A stretch of 64,000 nt of DNA from Nakazawaea peltata. Its lineage: Eukaryota > Ascomycota > Pichiomycetes > Alaninales > Pachysolenaceae. How positions within the stretch are numbered: position 1 is the first letter of the stretch; each line of letters opens with the position of its first letter. Where the stretch lies: NCBI GenBank assembly GCA_001599355.1, contig BCGQ01000001.1:2545135-2609134 (forward strand), written 5' to 3'. A program made the translations under genes and the position numbers. This document shows positions 38,688 to 47,778 of this stretch, in pieces. Below the pieces are notes generated by a model that saw nothing but the letters and a program-made list of their open reading frames with translations, had not been told where the DNA came from and made no database searches.

Positions 38688-39953
38688 TTATGACTTTTGC
38701 AGCTCTACCAATCGTAAGATATCTGCCAGTAAATACAAACTGCCGCATACCACGACCGGGTTAGAGGTTTGAGACAGTAATGAAAGAGCGTCGAGGACAT
38801 TGGTAGAAGGAGAGACATTGTCAGTGTAAGCAGAGATTTGATTCAGTAATTTAGAAGGGTCCACGGAGTTTATCCAAGGCATACCCTCCACAGGGCCGAA
38901 TTCTGTCGTGATAACGGTATCAGAACCACGTACTAATGGTCGAAGAAGTGGATCTAGAGTCTTCCCCTCGGTCACAGCCATTATATAGGTGATCCCATGC
39001 AGTTTAGGTGTTCTCAAATGTGATTGTATATACTTGGAGAGTTCCTGAGCGGCAGATCCGTTATGAGCACCATCAAGAAGTAACGATATTGGAGCTCTAT
39101 TAGGATCGTAACTTAGATCTGTTATTTGTTGTAATCTTCCAGGCCAACTAACGTTGGCAATTCCCTTCTTTATGGATTCCAAAGTTATCTGATGTGAATA
39201 TTTGGACTTTGCAAAGTTGGCCAACTGTAAAGAGACAGCTAAATTCGCCCATTGATATTCACCTAACAAAGGAGTAGTGAAATCAGTAGCTTTAAGTCCA
39301 TCAATAATTGAATCTGGTACGGCTACCGTAAGAGGCAGACCTCTCTCTTTACAAATCCCAGTGATCGTATCTATCACATCAGAGTGATTAGTCCCATCTA
39401 TTACACATGGTACTCCCTTCTTAATTATTCCACCCTTCTCTGTAGCTATCTCCAGTAATGTTGACCCCAATATACCTTCATGATCAAGTCCTATTTTACT
39501 TATAGCACAACCTAGAAGTCCATGGCCAGATATCTCAGAAGGTTCTAAAACATTAGTTGCATCTAAACGACCACCTAACCCCACCTCGACAACAGCAATA
39601 TCAACCTTCTGCTGACTGAACATTTGCATCGCCGTACAAGCCAAAATCTCAAACTCTGAACATCCTATACTAAGTCTTCTATCAAGATCACGGACCCCCA
39701 GTTCAGTTTCAAGAAATTCGGTATTATCACACGGAATCCCATCCAAAATAACCGAATCGGAACGACGAATCAAATGCGGCGACACAAATTTACCAGTACG
39801 AAGCCCTGACAGTCCCATAATCGAAGAAACATAAGAACAAATAGAACCTTTCCCATTGGTTCCAGCGACATGAAGAGAATCGAAATTGCGATGCGGATTG
39901 CCCAATGCGCCAAGGATCTGCACGATCCTCTCTAAACCCAATCTGATGCTCAT
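38688..39953 (-). CDS. FOL3: Dihydrofolate synthetase (Fol3)
   Basis: A 421-aa Mur-ligase-family enzyme that joins glutamate to dihydropteroate to make dihydrofolate. The ATP P-loop HVAGTNGKGS is at residues 28-37. Further landmarks are KFVSPHLIRRSDSV, VEVGLGGRLDATNV, ISKIGLDHEGILGSTLLEIATEKGGIIK and LLLDGAHNGSAAQEL. Length and the short form without a mitochondrial presequence favour Fol3 (427 aa) over the folylpolyglutamate synthase Met7. CTG at 39810-39812 (residue 48) sits at the Ala of the SSIxxAAGxRTG helix. It shares a 254-bp divergent promoter with beta-adaptin that holds two Tbf1-type sites. Confidence 0.9.
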   Translation of the reverse strand: MSIRLGLERIVQILGALGNPHRNFDSLHVAGTNGKGSICSYVSSIMGLSGLRTGKFVSPHLIRRSDSVILDGIPCDNTEFLETELGVRDLDRRLSIGCSEFEILACTAMQMFSQQKVDIAVVEVGLGGRLDATNVLEPSEISGHGLLGCAISKIGLDHEGILGSTLLEIATEKGGIIKKGVPCVIDGTNHSDVIDTITGICKERGLPLTVAVPDSIIDGLKATDFTTPLLGEYQWANLAVSLQLANFAKSKYSHQITLESIKKGIANVSWPGRLQQITDLSYDPNRAPISLLLDGAHNGSAAQELSKYIQSHLRTPKLHGITYIMAVTEGKTLDPLLRPLVRGSDTVITTEFGPVEGMPWINSVDPSKLLNQISAYTDNVSPSTNVLDALSLLSQTSNPVVVCGSLYLLADILRLVELQKS

Positions 39954-39963
39954 GTCTTGGTCC

Positions 39964-39982
39964 AGCCCTAATCAAGCCCTAA
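39964..39982 (-). promoter_or_regulatory. Pair of Tbf1-type sites (AGCCCTAA) between FOL3 and APL2
   Basis: AGCCCTAA occurs at 39964-39971 and 39975-39982, with related CCCTA/CCCT elements up to about 40045. ARCCCTAA is the known Tbf1 core. TBF1 itself is encoded in this window, so these are plausible targets. The sites lie 11-30 bp upstream of the FOL3 ATG. Confidence 0.6.
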
Positions 39983-40207
39983 CTCCAGTTATGCCCTAGC
40001 TATGCCCTGCTAATAGCCTGAGCCCTCCCTAAACAGTAACCCTCTCTTTTCGGGATCTGCCCCTGTGCTTTTTCGTAGTTTGCTCATCCCAAAATGCCAG
40101 CGCAAATTCAAACCCAAAAGCAGGATCAAAGCGGCGCTTAACTAAACAATTTCACCACCAGAGGAACTCGAAAGACATTGACTTGATCCATTCCTTCAGT
40201 TGTCACA

Positions 40208-42301
40208 ATGTCGTCGCTTGAGAAAAGATTGAAAAGGATCTTCTCATCCACACCCAGAAAAGGTGAGGCCTTCGAATTACGTGGAGGCTTGGTCAGCCAA
40301 TACGCCGACCAACGTAAGGACGCGATCAAGAAGGTGATTCTGGCCATGACTGTTGGGAAAGATGTTTCGTCGTTGTTTCCAGACGTGTTGAAGAACATTG
40401 CCACCCATGATTTGGAGCAGAAGAAGTTGGTCTACTTATATTTGATGAACTACGCTAAGACCAACCCAGAGTTGTGTATATTGGCGGTTAACACGTTTGT
40501 CCAAGACACCGAGGACCCTAATCCTTTGGTCAGAGCATTGGCTATCCGTACTATGGGATGTATTAGAGTTGATAAGGTGGTGGATTATATGGAAATCCCG
40601 TTGTCACGTACTTTGACCGATGAGAATCCTTATGTTAGAAAGACTGCTGCTATTTGTGTGGCTAAATTGTACGATTTGAATAGTGAAGTGTGTGTTGAAA
40701 ATGGATATATCGACCGGTTATTGGCTTTAGTCGATGATTCTAATCCTATGGTAGTTGCCAATGCTATCTCTGCCATTCAACTGATCCAACATTCGAGCAA
40801 TGGTGAGTTCTTCCAGCTTAATGATAAGGTATTGAAGAAGTTGTTGATCACTTTGAATGAGTGTACCGAATGGGGTAGAATCACCATATTGACTGCATTG
40901 GCTGATTATGTTGCTAATTCACATGATGAAGCTTCTCATATCATTGACAGAGTGACTCCTCAATTGCAACATGAGAATCCGGCCGTTGTATTGGCTGCTA
41001 TCAAGGTGATAATTAATCATTTCGAGGTTTTACCTTCTGAGGAACTGCAAGATGCCATTTTAAAGAAGATTTGTCTGCCTCTTGTATCGTTGCTTGCTAC
41101 ACCACCGGAGATGCAATACGTTGCCTTAAGAAATATCAGAATTATCTTGGAGAAATACCCGAAATTACTCGGGAAGAAGATGTTTTCTCGTGAATTGAGA
41201 GTTTTCTTCATTAAATATTCCGATTCTTTGTATTTGAAGTTGGAGAAATTGGAATTACTTGTAAGATTGGCCAATGATACCAATGCTTCTTTGGTTTTAT
41301 CTGAATTGAAAGAGTATTCCATGGAGGTTGATAAAGAATTTGTCACTCGTTCCATTAAAGCCATTGGTCAGGTTGCTATTAAGTTACCTAAATCTTCTAA
41401 GTTGGCCATCGATGTGTTATATGATTTGTTCACAACTAGAGCAGCTTCTGTTGCTGATGAAGGTGTCGTAGTTTTACAGAATATCTTACGTCGTTACCCA
41501 ACTCAATACATCACCACCGTGATTCCAATAGTCGCCGACTTGTCTATAGAGGATCTTGAGAATCCGGAGTCGATGGCTGCATACATTTGGATTATCGGAC
41601 AATATTCCAAGGAAATTCCACACTTGGCCGATAAATTGGATACTATTGTTGGTGGATTCCTTGAGGCTGAAGCCAACATTCAATTGGCAATTTTGACATG
41701 TATTGTAAAGATTAATTTAGTTAAACCTTCCTCGGCCACTCAAGATTATTTGCAAAAAGTATTAAATATGGCTACTCAAGAAGTTGAAAATCCAGATGTT
41801 CGTGATAAAGCATACATTTATTGGAGATTATTATCTACAAACTCTGAACTGTCGACTGCTGTGTTATTAAAACCACTTCCTATTTTGGAGTCTACTATTG
41901 AGACTATCCCACCACATGCTCTTGATCAATTGATCCGTGAGTTATCTACTTTGGCTTCTGTATACCATCGTCCTGCTTCTATGTTCATTACTGAACCTAA
42001 ACTGGTGGCTACTTCCAAGTATGTTCAGCATAGTAAGAATAGAAACATTGAAGATTTACAGCAATTGGCTAAATCGGAGATTGTCAATAGTGTCAAGGCT
42101 GAGAATTTATTGGACTTTGATGATGATATCTTGCCAAGTGAGACTCAGGGTCTGACTTCTGGAGGTTCTAGTAATGTATTAGATGAGTTGAATGATTTAT
42201 TTGCAGGTCTTAGTTCTACACCGGCACTGCAACCACCAGTTGGTGAGACTCAGACATCACAAGGTAGTAAACCAAGTGAAGATTTATTGAGTCTTTTTTA
42301 A
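40208..42301 (+). CDS. APL2: AP-1 adaptor complex beta subunit (beta1-adaptin)
   Basis: A 697-aa large adaptin with the HEAT-repeat trunk: MTVGKDVSSLFPDVLKNIAT, KKLVYLYLMNYAKTNPELCILAVNTF, DPNPLVRALAIRTMGCIRVDKV and NPYVRKTAAICVAKLYDLN. The trunk ends DNPxxRDxxYIYWRLL-like. The C-terminal hinge is short and acidic (LLDFDDDILP, ELNDLFAGL, EDLLSLF) with clathrin-box-like LLDFD and DLLSLF, and there is no ear domain, as in yeast Apl2. It works in clathrin sorting between trans-Golgi and endosomes. CTG at 40340 (residue 45) matches Ala of human VIASMTVGKDVS. Confidence 0.92.
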   Translation: MSSLEKRLKRIFSSTPRKGEAFELRGGLVSQYADQRKDAIKKVILAMTVGKDVSSLFPDVLKNIATHDLEQKKLVYLYLMNYAKTNPELCILAVNTFVQDTEDPNPLVRALAIRTMGCIRVDKVVDYMEIPLSRTLTDENPYVRKTAAICVAKLYDLNSEVCVENGYIDRLLALVDDSNPMVVANAISAIQLIQHSSNGEFFQLNDKVLKKLLITLNECTEWGRITILTALADYVANSHDEASHIIDRVTPQLQHENPAVVLAAIKVIINHFEVLPSEELQDAILKKICLPLVSLLATPPEMQYVALRNIRIILEKYPKLLGKKMFSRELRVFFIKYSDSLYLKLEKLELLVRLANDTNASLVLSELKEYSMEVDKEFVTRSIKAIGQVAIKLPKSSKLAIDVLYDLFTTRAASVADEGVVVLQNILRRYPTQYITTVIPIVADLSIEDLENPESMAAYIWIIGQYSKEIPHLADKLDTIVGGFLEAEANIQLAILTCIVKINLVKPSSATQDYLQKVLNMATQEVENPDVRDKAYIYWRLLSTNSELSTAVLLKPLPILESTIETIPPHALDQLIRELSTLASVYHRPASMFITEPKLVATSKYVQHSKNRNIEDLQQLAKSEIVNSVKAENLLDFDDDILPSETQGLTSGGSSNVLDELNDLFAGLSSTPALQPPVGETQTSQGSKPSEDLLSLF

Positions 42302-42764
42302 AATAAATGATATAAGTTTATGTGATTGTATTTTGGTTATCTCTAAATAGTCTATACCTGCCATATATACCCTATCTCGTATGTGTTTATACAGTCTATG
42401 TAATTCTACTGTGTGTTCGACCTACATTTCCCGATTTTTCCCCTAGTTTCCCCTATTTTCCCTCTATTTTCCCTCTATGTTTCCTCACGTTTCTTAACTA
42501 TGTGCTTCTTACTATGTGTTTCTTAACTATGTGTTTCTTAACTATGTGTTTCTTAACTATGTGTTTTTTACTATGTGTTTCTCATTTTTTTCTCTTTACT
42601 ATGCGTTTTTACTATTTTTCCTCTTAACTATGCGACTCCATTCCTCTCCTTCCCTCACTATCTGTTCCTGAATTGCTCAGATGCGCATGAAAAATCTCGA
42701 TCTTTACCGATTTTTCACCAGGATGATCTCAACTCATCGTATACCAAACGCGTCAACACCACCA
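42302..42764. other. Intergenic region APL2 to CMR1
   Basis: 463 bp between tandem genes: pyrimidine-rich (TTTCCCC runs) at about 42425-42490 and a 15-bp tandem repeat at about 42490-42630. An in-frame ATG at 42681 would extend CMR1 by 28 codons but is not conserved. Confidence 0.6.
42490..42630 (+). repeat. Degenerate 15-bp tandem repeat (ACTATGTGTTTCTTA)
   Basis: About six to eight copies of ACTATGTGTTTCTTA, the central three perfect and the outer ones diverged (ACTATGTGCTTCTT, ACTATGCGTTTTT). It lies in the CMR1 promoter/leader. The unit is pyrimidine-rich and creates an artefactual open frame encoding repeated CFLTM. Confidence 0.85.
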
Positions 42765-44414
42765 ATGCCGCCACTTTCAGATTTCGAAAAGCAACGTCAG
42801 GCTAATATTGCCAGAAACAAACTGTTATTACAGAAATTGAACCTCAACTCAATCTCAAATGACATTTACTCCGATATCAAAACTGAGGAAGCGCGTTCCG
42901 CCCCTCCAAAGAGAAGAAAGACAGAACCAAAGAAGAAACCACTGGAACCTGTAGGTCCAACAAGAAGATCCAGAAGAATTGCAGGGATCAAATTGGAAGA
43001 CACAGAAGAGGGTCGTAAATTGTTACTGGCCCAAGAAGAACAGAGGAGGAAAAATGAAGAGATGGAACGGTTGAAAAATGTAAGATTAAGTGGTGATTTG
43101 AGATTAGTCGACTTATTAGCCGACTCTCATGGCACAAAAGTGGAGACCTTGGATAACGAAGATGATTCCCTGTTATTAGGAAAATTCAGTGAGATTGGAA
43201 AATCGATCTCTATGGGTGATTTTTATGAGACTGTAGTGAAGAGAAATATTGATAAAGATGATAAATCGATTACTCAATTAAGAGAATCTTTTGATAAGTT
43301 GGAAGTTTGGCCGGATTTCAACCCATTGGATGTCAAACTTACTCCAAATAGAGTCACCTCGATATCTTTTCATCCTTCCATAGATCAAAGAATAGTAGCT
43401 GCTGGTGATACAAACGGGTTCTTAGGATTATGGTCGGTAGACTCTAAACTGAAAGATCGTGACGGTGAAGACCTGCCAGATATCACAATTCTTAAACTTC
43501 ATGGTAAATCTATTGCAAAGATCACAATGAACCGATCTGATCCACTGAAAATTTATTCGGCTTCATATGATGGTTCCATCCGTTCCATCGATTTGAAGAC
43601 TATGAAAACTGATGAAATTTATTCCGTAGATGATCTGTATGGAGATGCTCTTGGAGTTTCAGATATAAATTTCTCCCACCAAGATCCTAATTTATGTTAT
43701 TTCACAACTCTTTCTGGTGAATTCAACATCCGGGACTTACGTATGAAACCTCAACAGCTGGTGCATTCTCAGTTATTAAGGTTACATGATAAAAAAATCG
43801 GTTCTTTCCTGATTAATCCGAATTTCGATCGTCAGATCGCTTCTCTGTCTTTAGATAGGTCTTTGAAAATCTGGGATTTACGTAATATTTGTAAACTGAA
43901 GTATACCCAATTCACCGATGACCCAGCTAAGCAACCTCATCTTATTGGAGCTTATGCTTCCAGATTGTCTGTAAGTTGTGCCGATTGGAATAGCAGCGGA
44001 GACATTGTATGTAACGGGTATGATGATTCTATTAATGTGTTTAATTTAGGAGACACTTCTACTGTTGCTAAGAATTTCCAATATGAAGAAATCCCTAATT
44101 CCAGTATGAGTTCAGATCTGACTCCAATGGTCAACCTTAAACCTGATCAAAAATTACGTCATAACTGTCAAACAGGTCGTTGGGTTTCAATTTTGAAATC
44201 TAAATGGCATCAAAATCCTAAAGATGGAGTCGAGAAATTCGTAATTGCCAATATGAATCGTTATTTTGACATTTATACGCTGAACGGTGTTCAAATCCTG
44301 CATATTGGTGATCGTGAAACTATGGGAGCTGTTCCTGCTGTAGTGCTGTTGCATCCTACTGAGAATTGGATAGTTGGAGCAAGTGCCAGTGGTAAAGGAT
44401 ATTTGTATATTTAA
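42765..44414 (+). CDS. CMR1: WD40 DNA-damage response protein Cmr1
   Basis: A 549-aa protein with the Cmr1 N-terminus (MPPLSDFEKQRQANIARNK, then PTRRSRRIAGI with a basic NLS, and a coiled EEQRRKNEEMERL) and a C-terminal beta-propeller (VTSISFHPSIDQRIVAAGD, LGLWSVD, LHGKSIAKITMN, SLDRSLKIWDLRN, IYTLNGVQILHIGD). Cmr1 binds damaged DNA and gathers in intranuclear quality-control foci under replication stress. ATG 42765 matches the start of other Cmr1 proteins; upstream ATGs at 42681 and 42723 are in frame. In S. cerevisiae it is YDL156W, next to YDL157C; a YDL157C-like gene lies 2.3 kb further on. Confidence 0.92.
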   Translation: MPPLSDFEKQRQANIARNKLLLQKLNLNSISNDIYSDIKTEEARSAPPKRRKTEPKKKPLEPVGPTRRSRRIAGIKLEDTEEGRKLLLAQEEQRRKNEEMERLKNVRLSGDLRLVDLLADSHGTKVETLDNEDDSLLLGKFSEIGKSISMGDFYETVVKRNIDKDDKSITQLRESFDKLEVWPDFNPLDVKLTPNRVTSISFHPSIDQRIVAAGDTNGFLGLWSVDSKLKDRDGEDLPDITILKLHGKSIAKITMNRSDPLKIYSASYDGSIRSIDLKTMKTDEIYSVDDLYGDALGVSDINFSHQDPNLCYFTTLSGEFNIRDLRMKPQQLVHSQLLRLHDKKIGSFLINPNFDRQIASLSLDRSLKIWDLRNICKLKYTQFTDDPAKQPHLIGAYASRLSVSCADWNSSGDIVCNGYDDSINVFNLGDTSTVAKNFQYEEIPNSSMSSDLTPMVNLKPDQKLRHNCQTGRWVSILKSKWHQNPKDGVEKFVIANMNRYFDIYTLNGVQILHIGDRETMGAVPAVVLLHPTENWIVGASASGKGYLYI

Positions 44415-44746
44415 GAATATTGAGAAATTTGAGTGTATTGGACTGTAGATCGCGGAGTTAGGTGTTTATATTGGGTGGTAGATGGTCTCCAAGCATCTCT
44501 CATTGATGAGATTTGGGGGTGATTTTGGGGGTAATAAAGTCGTGTACCACCAATTATCCGTAATAGGAATGCTTACGTAACCAAACAACTATAGGGTTCT
44601 TTGAAGAAGGATCGGTTCAGGTCGGTGAGCTGGACTAGAACTCAAGTTCAGTGACCCAAGTGGTCCTCTATGACTCTATCTACAGCCCCCACCCATAGAT
44701 CTACATTTTCCACATCTTTTAACTGTATCTTCTATTAATTATGTAT
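44415..44746. other. Convergent 3' region CMR1 / ADE4
   Basis: 332 bp between gene 3' ends. No ORF, tRNA-like fold or repeat was recognised. Confidence 0.45.
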
Positions 44747-46402
44747 TTAACTACTATGGTAATCTCCGGAATTGTAAATTGAAATATCATTCTCGGCCTT
44801 GACATCTACGATACCATTAATGGCAGCGCCAGCTTCTCTGATTCTTTGATTAGAAGCACGGATCTCTTCTAATTCGGCAAGGTAACGATCTTCAGCTCCA
44901 GTGATGTATTCTCCGGTGAATACACCAACCTCAAAGCCGGTTATACCAGGAGCTGGGCCTTGGAGAGCAATTGGACTGTCAACTGGTGGTCTCGAAGGTT
45001 CTAAAAGAGTGTCGTCATCCTCATCTGGTTGACAACAAGAGACCAAATCTTCCAAATTTTGATAGAATACTTTGTCAGCATGTATTATCTCGGCAATCTC
45101 CTCGACACTTCTATTATAACCGACAAGCATCTTGGTATCGGCCAAATCAATACCATAGATATGGTTGTATCTTATTACTGGGGAACAAGAAGCGAAGTAA
45201 ACTCTCTTGGCACCGGCTTCTTTGGCCATAGAAACAATTTCTTTAGAAGTTGTTCCTCTGACGATGGAATCATCGACTAAAAGAACAGATTTGTTGTAGA
45301 ATTCACTTTGCATGGCATTCAATTTACGACGAACCGACGAGGTTCTCTCTTTTTGGTCTGGCATAATGAAAGTTCTACCGACATATCTGTTCTTAACGAA
45401 ACCTTCTCTGTAAGGTAATTTCAAACGGTTAGCACATTCAAGCAGAGAATGACGAGAAGTATCTGGGACAGGGATAACGACATCGATTTCATCCTCGACG
45501 CGTTTACCTTCTTTCAAGAATTGTTTGTCGATTCTAGCGGCCAATTTTTCACCCATCTTAATACGAGATCTGTACACAGAAAGACCTTCCAAGACGGAAT
45601 CAGGTCTGGCAAAATAGACGTATTCAAAGATATCTGGAGTATAACTTTGGATCTCGGCAACTTGCTTGAACTCTGGGATCATAGTATCCTTTGGAATAAT
45701 CACAGCTTCACCTGGAAGAATATCTCTGAAAGTATCAAATCTATGAGCTTTCAAGACGACACTCTCGGAGGCCAACATATAATCTTTGGAGCCATCTTCG
45801 TTGGTTCTTTCTCCGATCAATAACGGTCTGATACCGTTAGGATCTCTGAACCCGATCAAACCGTATCCGGCCAACATCAGTGTACAAGCATAAGCACCTC
45901 TACATTCACGATAGACACCTTCTAAAGCTTTGAAGATATCGTTGGAGTTCACTCTGGCCTTGTCGTATTTCTCCAATTCCAGGGCGAAGATGTTCAACAA
46001 GAGCTCGGAATCAGAGTCGGTGTTGATATGTCTATGCACGGTCTCGTCAAGGTATTTTCTCAACTCGGCGGCGTTAACCAAATTTCCATTATGGGACATC
46101 GAAATACCATATGGAGAGTTGACGTAGAAAGGTTGAGCTTCTGATCCAGCACTGGATCCTGCGGTTGGGTAACGTAAATGAGCAATACCCATGTTACCGA
46201 TCAACCCAGTCATTCTCAGCTGGGTGAAAACGTCCCTAGCCATACCATTACCTTTGCATTGGTAAAAACGACCACGCTGAGCACAGGTTACGATACCGGC
46301 GGCGTCTTGACCTCTATGTTGCAAGAACATAGCGGCGTCCAACAACTCTGGGGCGACATTTCTTTCTGGTCTGGCGACTACCAAGCCCAAAATACCACAC
46401 AT
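44747..46402 (-). CDS. ADE4: Amidophosphoribosyltransferase (Ade4)
   Basis: A 551-aa enzyme of the first committed step of purine synthesis (PRPP + glutamine to phosphoribosylamine). It starts MCGILGLV, so Cys2 is free to be the glutaminase nucleophile after Met removal. The glutaminase domain shows QHRGQDAAGI, LRYPTAGSSAGSEAQPF and SHNGNLVNA; the phosphoribosyltransferase domain shows GFRDPNGIRPL, VPDTSRHS and the PRPP loop VLLVDDSIVRGTTS at about 373-386. CTG at 45443-45445 (residue 320) falls at the conserved Ala of DTARTCALECAN. Three TGACTC boxes lie just upstream. Confidence 0.96.
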   Translation of the reverse strand: MCGILGLVVARPERNVAPELLDAAMFLQHRGQDAAGIVTCAQRGRFYQCKGNGMARDVFTQLRMTGLIGNMGIAHLRYPTAGSSAGSEAQPFYVNSPYGISMSHNGNLVNAAELRKYLDETVHRHINTDSDSELLLNIFALELEKYDKARVNSNDIFKALEGVYRECRGAYACTLMLAGYGLIGFRDPNGIRPLLIGERTNEDGSKDYMLASESVVLKAHRFDTFRDILPGEAVIIPKDTMIPEFKQVAEIQSYTPDIFEYVYFARPDSVLEGLSVYRSRIKMGEKLAARIDKQFLKEGKRVEDEIDVVIPVPDTSRHSLLECANRLKLPYREGFVKNRYVGRTFIMPDQKERTSSVRRKLNAMQSEFYNKSVLLVDDSIVRGTTSKEIVSMAKEAGAKRVYFASCSPVIRYNHIYGIDLADTKMLVGYNRSVEEIAEIIHADKVFYQNLEDLVSCCQPDEDDDTLLEPSRPPVDSPIALQGPAPGITGFEVGVFTGEYITGAEDRYLAELEEIRASNQRIREAGAAINGIVDVKAENDISIYNSGDYHSS

Positions 46403-46447
46403 TCTCGATGATACTGGAGATCTATTTCGGTTAACGATGGGTTGAAA

Positions 46448-46548
46448 TGACTCCGTCTAAATTTTTCAGAGGTCATACAAAAATTTGGTGTGGAAAAATT
46501 TTTTGCGATAAAGAAAATTGACTCTGATCGGGATGGGGAAATTGACTC
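46448..46548. promoter_or_regulatory. Three TGACTC (Bas1/Gcn4-type) boxes upstream of ADE4
   Basis: TGACTC at 46448-46453, 46519-46524 and 46543-46548, that is about 46 to 146 bp upstream of the ADE4 ATG (minus-strand gene). In S. cerevisiae TGACTC boxes bind Bas1-Pho2 and Gcn4 and couple ADE genes to adenine and amino-acid supply. An A/T-rich AAAATTTTTT element lies between them. Confidence 0.7.
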
Positions 46549-46697
46549 TGTTCTGAGCGGAATACGAAAGGGAGAAATTAAGGTTTATTTTATATACAGG
46601 GTCGTGCGGGAAATGCAGATTAGTGGCAAAGAGTGAGTGGGTGCAAGGTGGATGGGTCAAGGTGTGGGTCATGGTGTGGGTCATGGTGAGGGGTCAC

Positions 46698-46979
46698 TTA
46701 AGGCTTGTATTCATGATCCTTATCCCATAACCACCCTTGTCCTCCTCTGTATATACCATACCCGATCATTACAGCTCCAGCTGTACGGATACTTCTTTTC
46801 CACCACATTGGATTATCACCTGGTTTCTCTCCTATAAACATCTTACCACTAGTTAAATACAGACCACCCAGGATCCCGGTGAAAGTTGCCATAAGTTGAC
46901 ATGGGAGACAATCTTTGAGTTCCTCGTCAGAGAGATCTCTTGATTTTGGGGGATTAAAGATGTCGAGTATATTAGACAT
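46698..46979 (-). CDS. Small DUF4536/DMAC1-type mitochondrial membrane protein (YDL157C-like)
   Basis: A 93-aa protein with a CLPCQ motif (KDCLPCQLMATFTGILGGLYLTSG) followed by two predicted membrane helices (LMATFTGILGGLYLTSG and RTAGAVMIGYGIYRGGQGWLW). The CLPCQ plus GxxYL layout is that of the small DUF4536 family, including S. cerevisiae YDL157C, a mitochondrial protein. It is separated from CMR1 only by ADE4, whereas YDL157C is the direct neighbour of CMR1 in S. cerevisiae, which supports the assignment. Confidence 0.7.
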   Translation of the reverse strand: MSNILDIFNPPKSRDLSDEELKDCLPCQLMATFTGILGGLYLTSGKMFIGEKPGDNPMWWKRSIRTAGAVMIGYGIYRGGQGWLWDKDHEYKP

Positions 46980-47778
46980 GGGTGAACGGTAAGTGAGTGA
47001 TTAGTGGTGAGATTTAGTGGTGATGAGATGAAAATTAAAATGCAGAAATTGAAAGAGAAAAATCTGAAAGGAAGGAGCAGAAAATTAAATAATGATCTGA
47101 ACTGATAATACTCATGGCGCGAGTTACATAAGGTCGTGTATAATGAACAAATCAAACAGCAATTAAACAGTATAGAGTAGGCAATTAAGCATAAGGGAGG
47201 GGTAGATGACAGAAGAATCATTCATATTTCAGATGTCTGTCAATTTATACACAGCCCGAATTCCAGTTTCCTGGCGCGCCTTCCCACCTTATCCCCTCCC
47301 TTACTTCTATTCCCTTACTTTCCTCCCTTACTTTCCTCCCTTATTTTTCTTCCCTTACCTTACTTTTCCTCCCACAGCCTCACCTTTCCTTCGGCAAAAA
47401 AATCCACGCTAAAGCCGCGTGTTGCTTTTGTGTGTTTGTACGTGTCTCGACTAGGCTATAAATAGAAGGGTGAAAACAATAAAGATAACGAGTCGGATTG
47501 TTTTGAATTGCTCTTCATGTAAGAGCCTGTAAATTCCAGTGTAAATTCCAATTGTACCATCTCTTCCATCTCGTACCATCTCTTCCCCAAACTCCTCCCA
47601 AATTATCTCCCAAATCTTCTGCTCATCTTCCCCTCCGCCTCCCCGTCTCTCTTATCATTTGGCGTTTCCCGCACCAATTCCCCCAAACAAATCAATAAAA
47701 AAAAAAAAAAAAATCAAAACCCTTGCTGCTTTAATTAAAATTCAACCAACTCACAAAGTTACCACAATCCTCATAGAT
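46980..47778. other. Divergent intergenic region, DUF4536 gene / RIM9
   Basis: 799 bp. It contains a coding-strand pyrimidine tract for RIM9 at about 47280-47390 (CTTACTTTCCTCCC repeats), C/T-rich sequence again at 47560-47650, and a run of 17 A at 47697-47713 about 65 bp before the RIM9 ATG. No ORF with conserved content. Confidence 0.6.

Noticed and set aside
42322-42627. Open frame encoding repeated CFLTM
   Set aside because: Generated by the 15-bp repeat array; no conserved content and no proper context.
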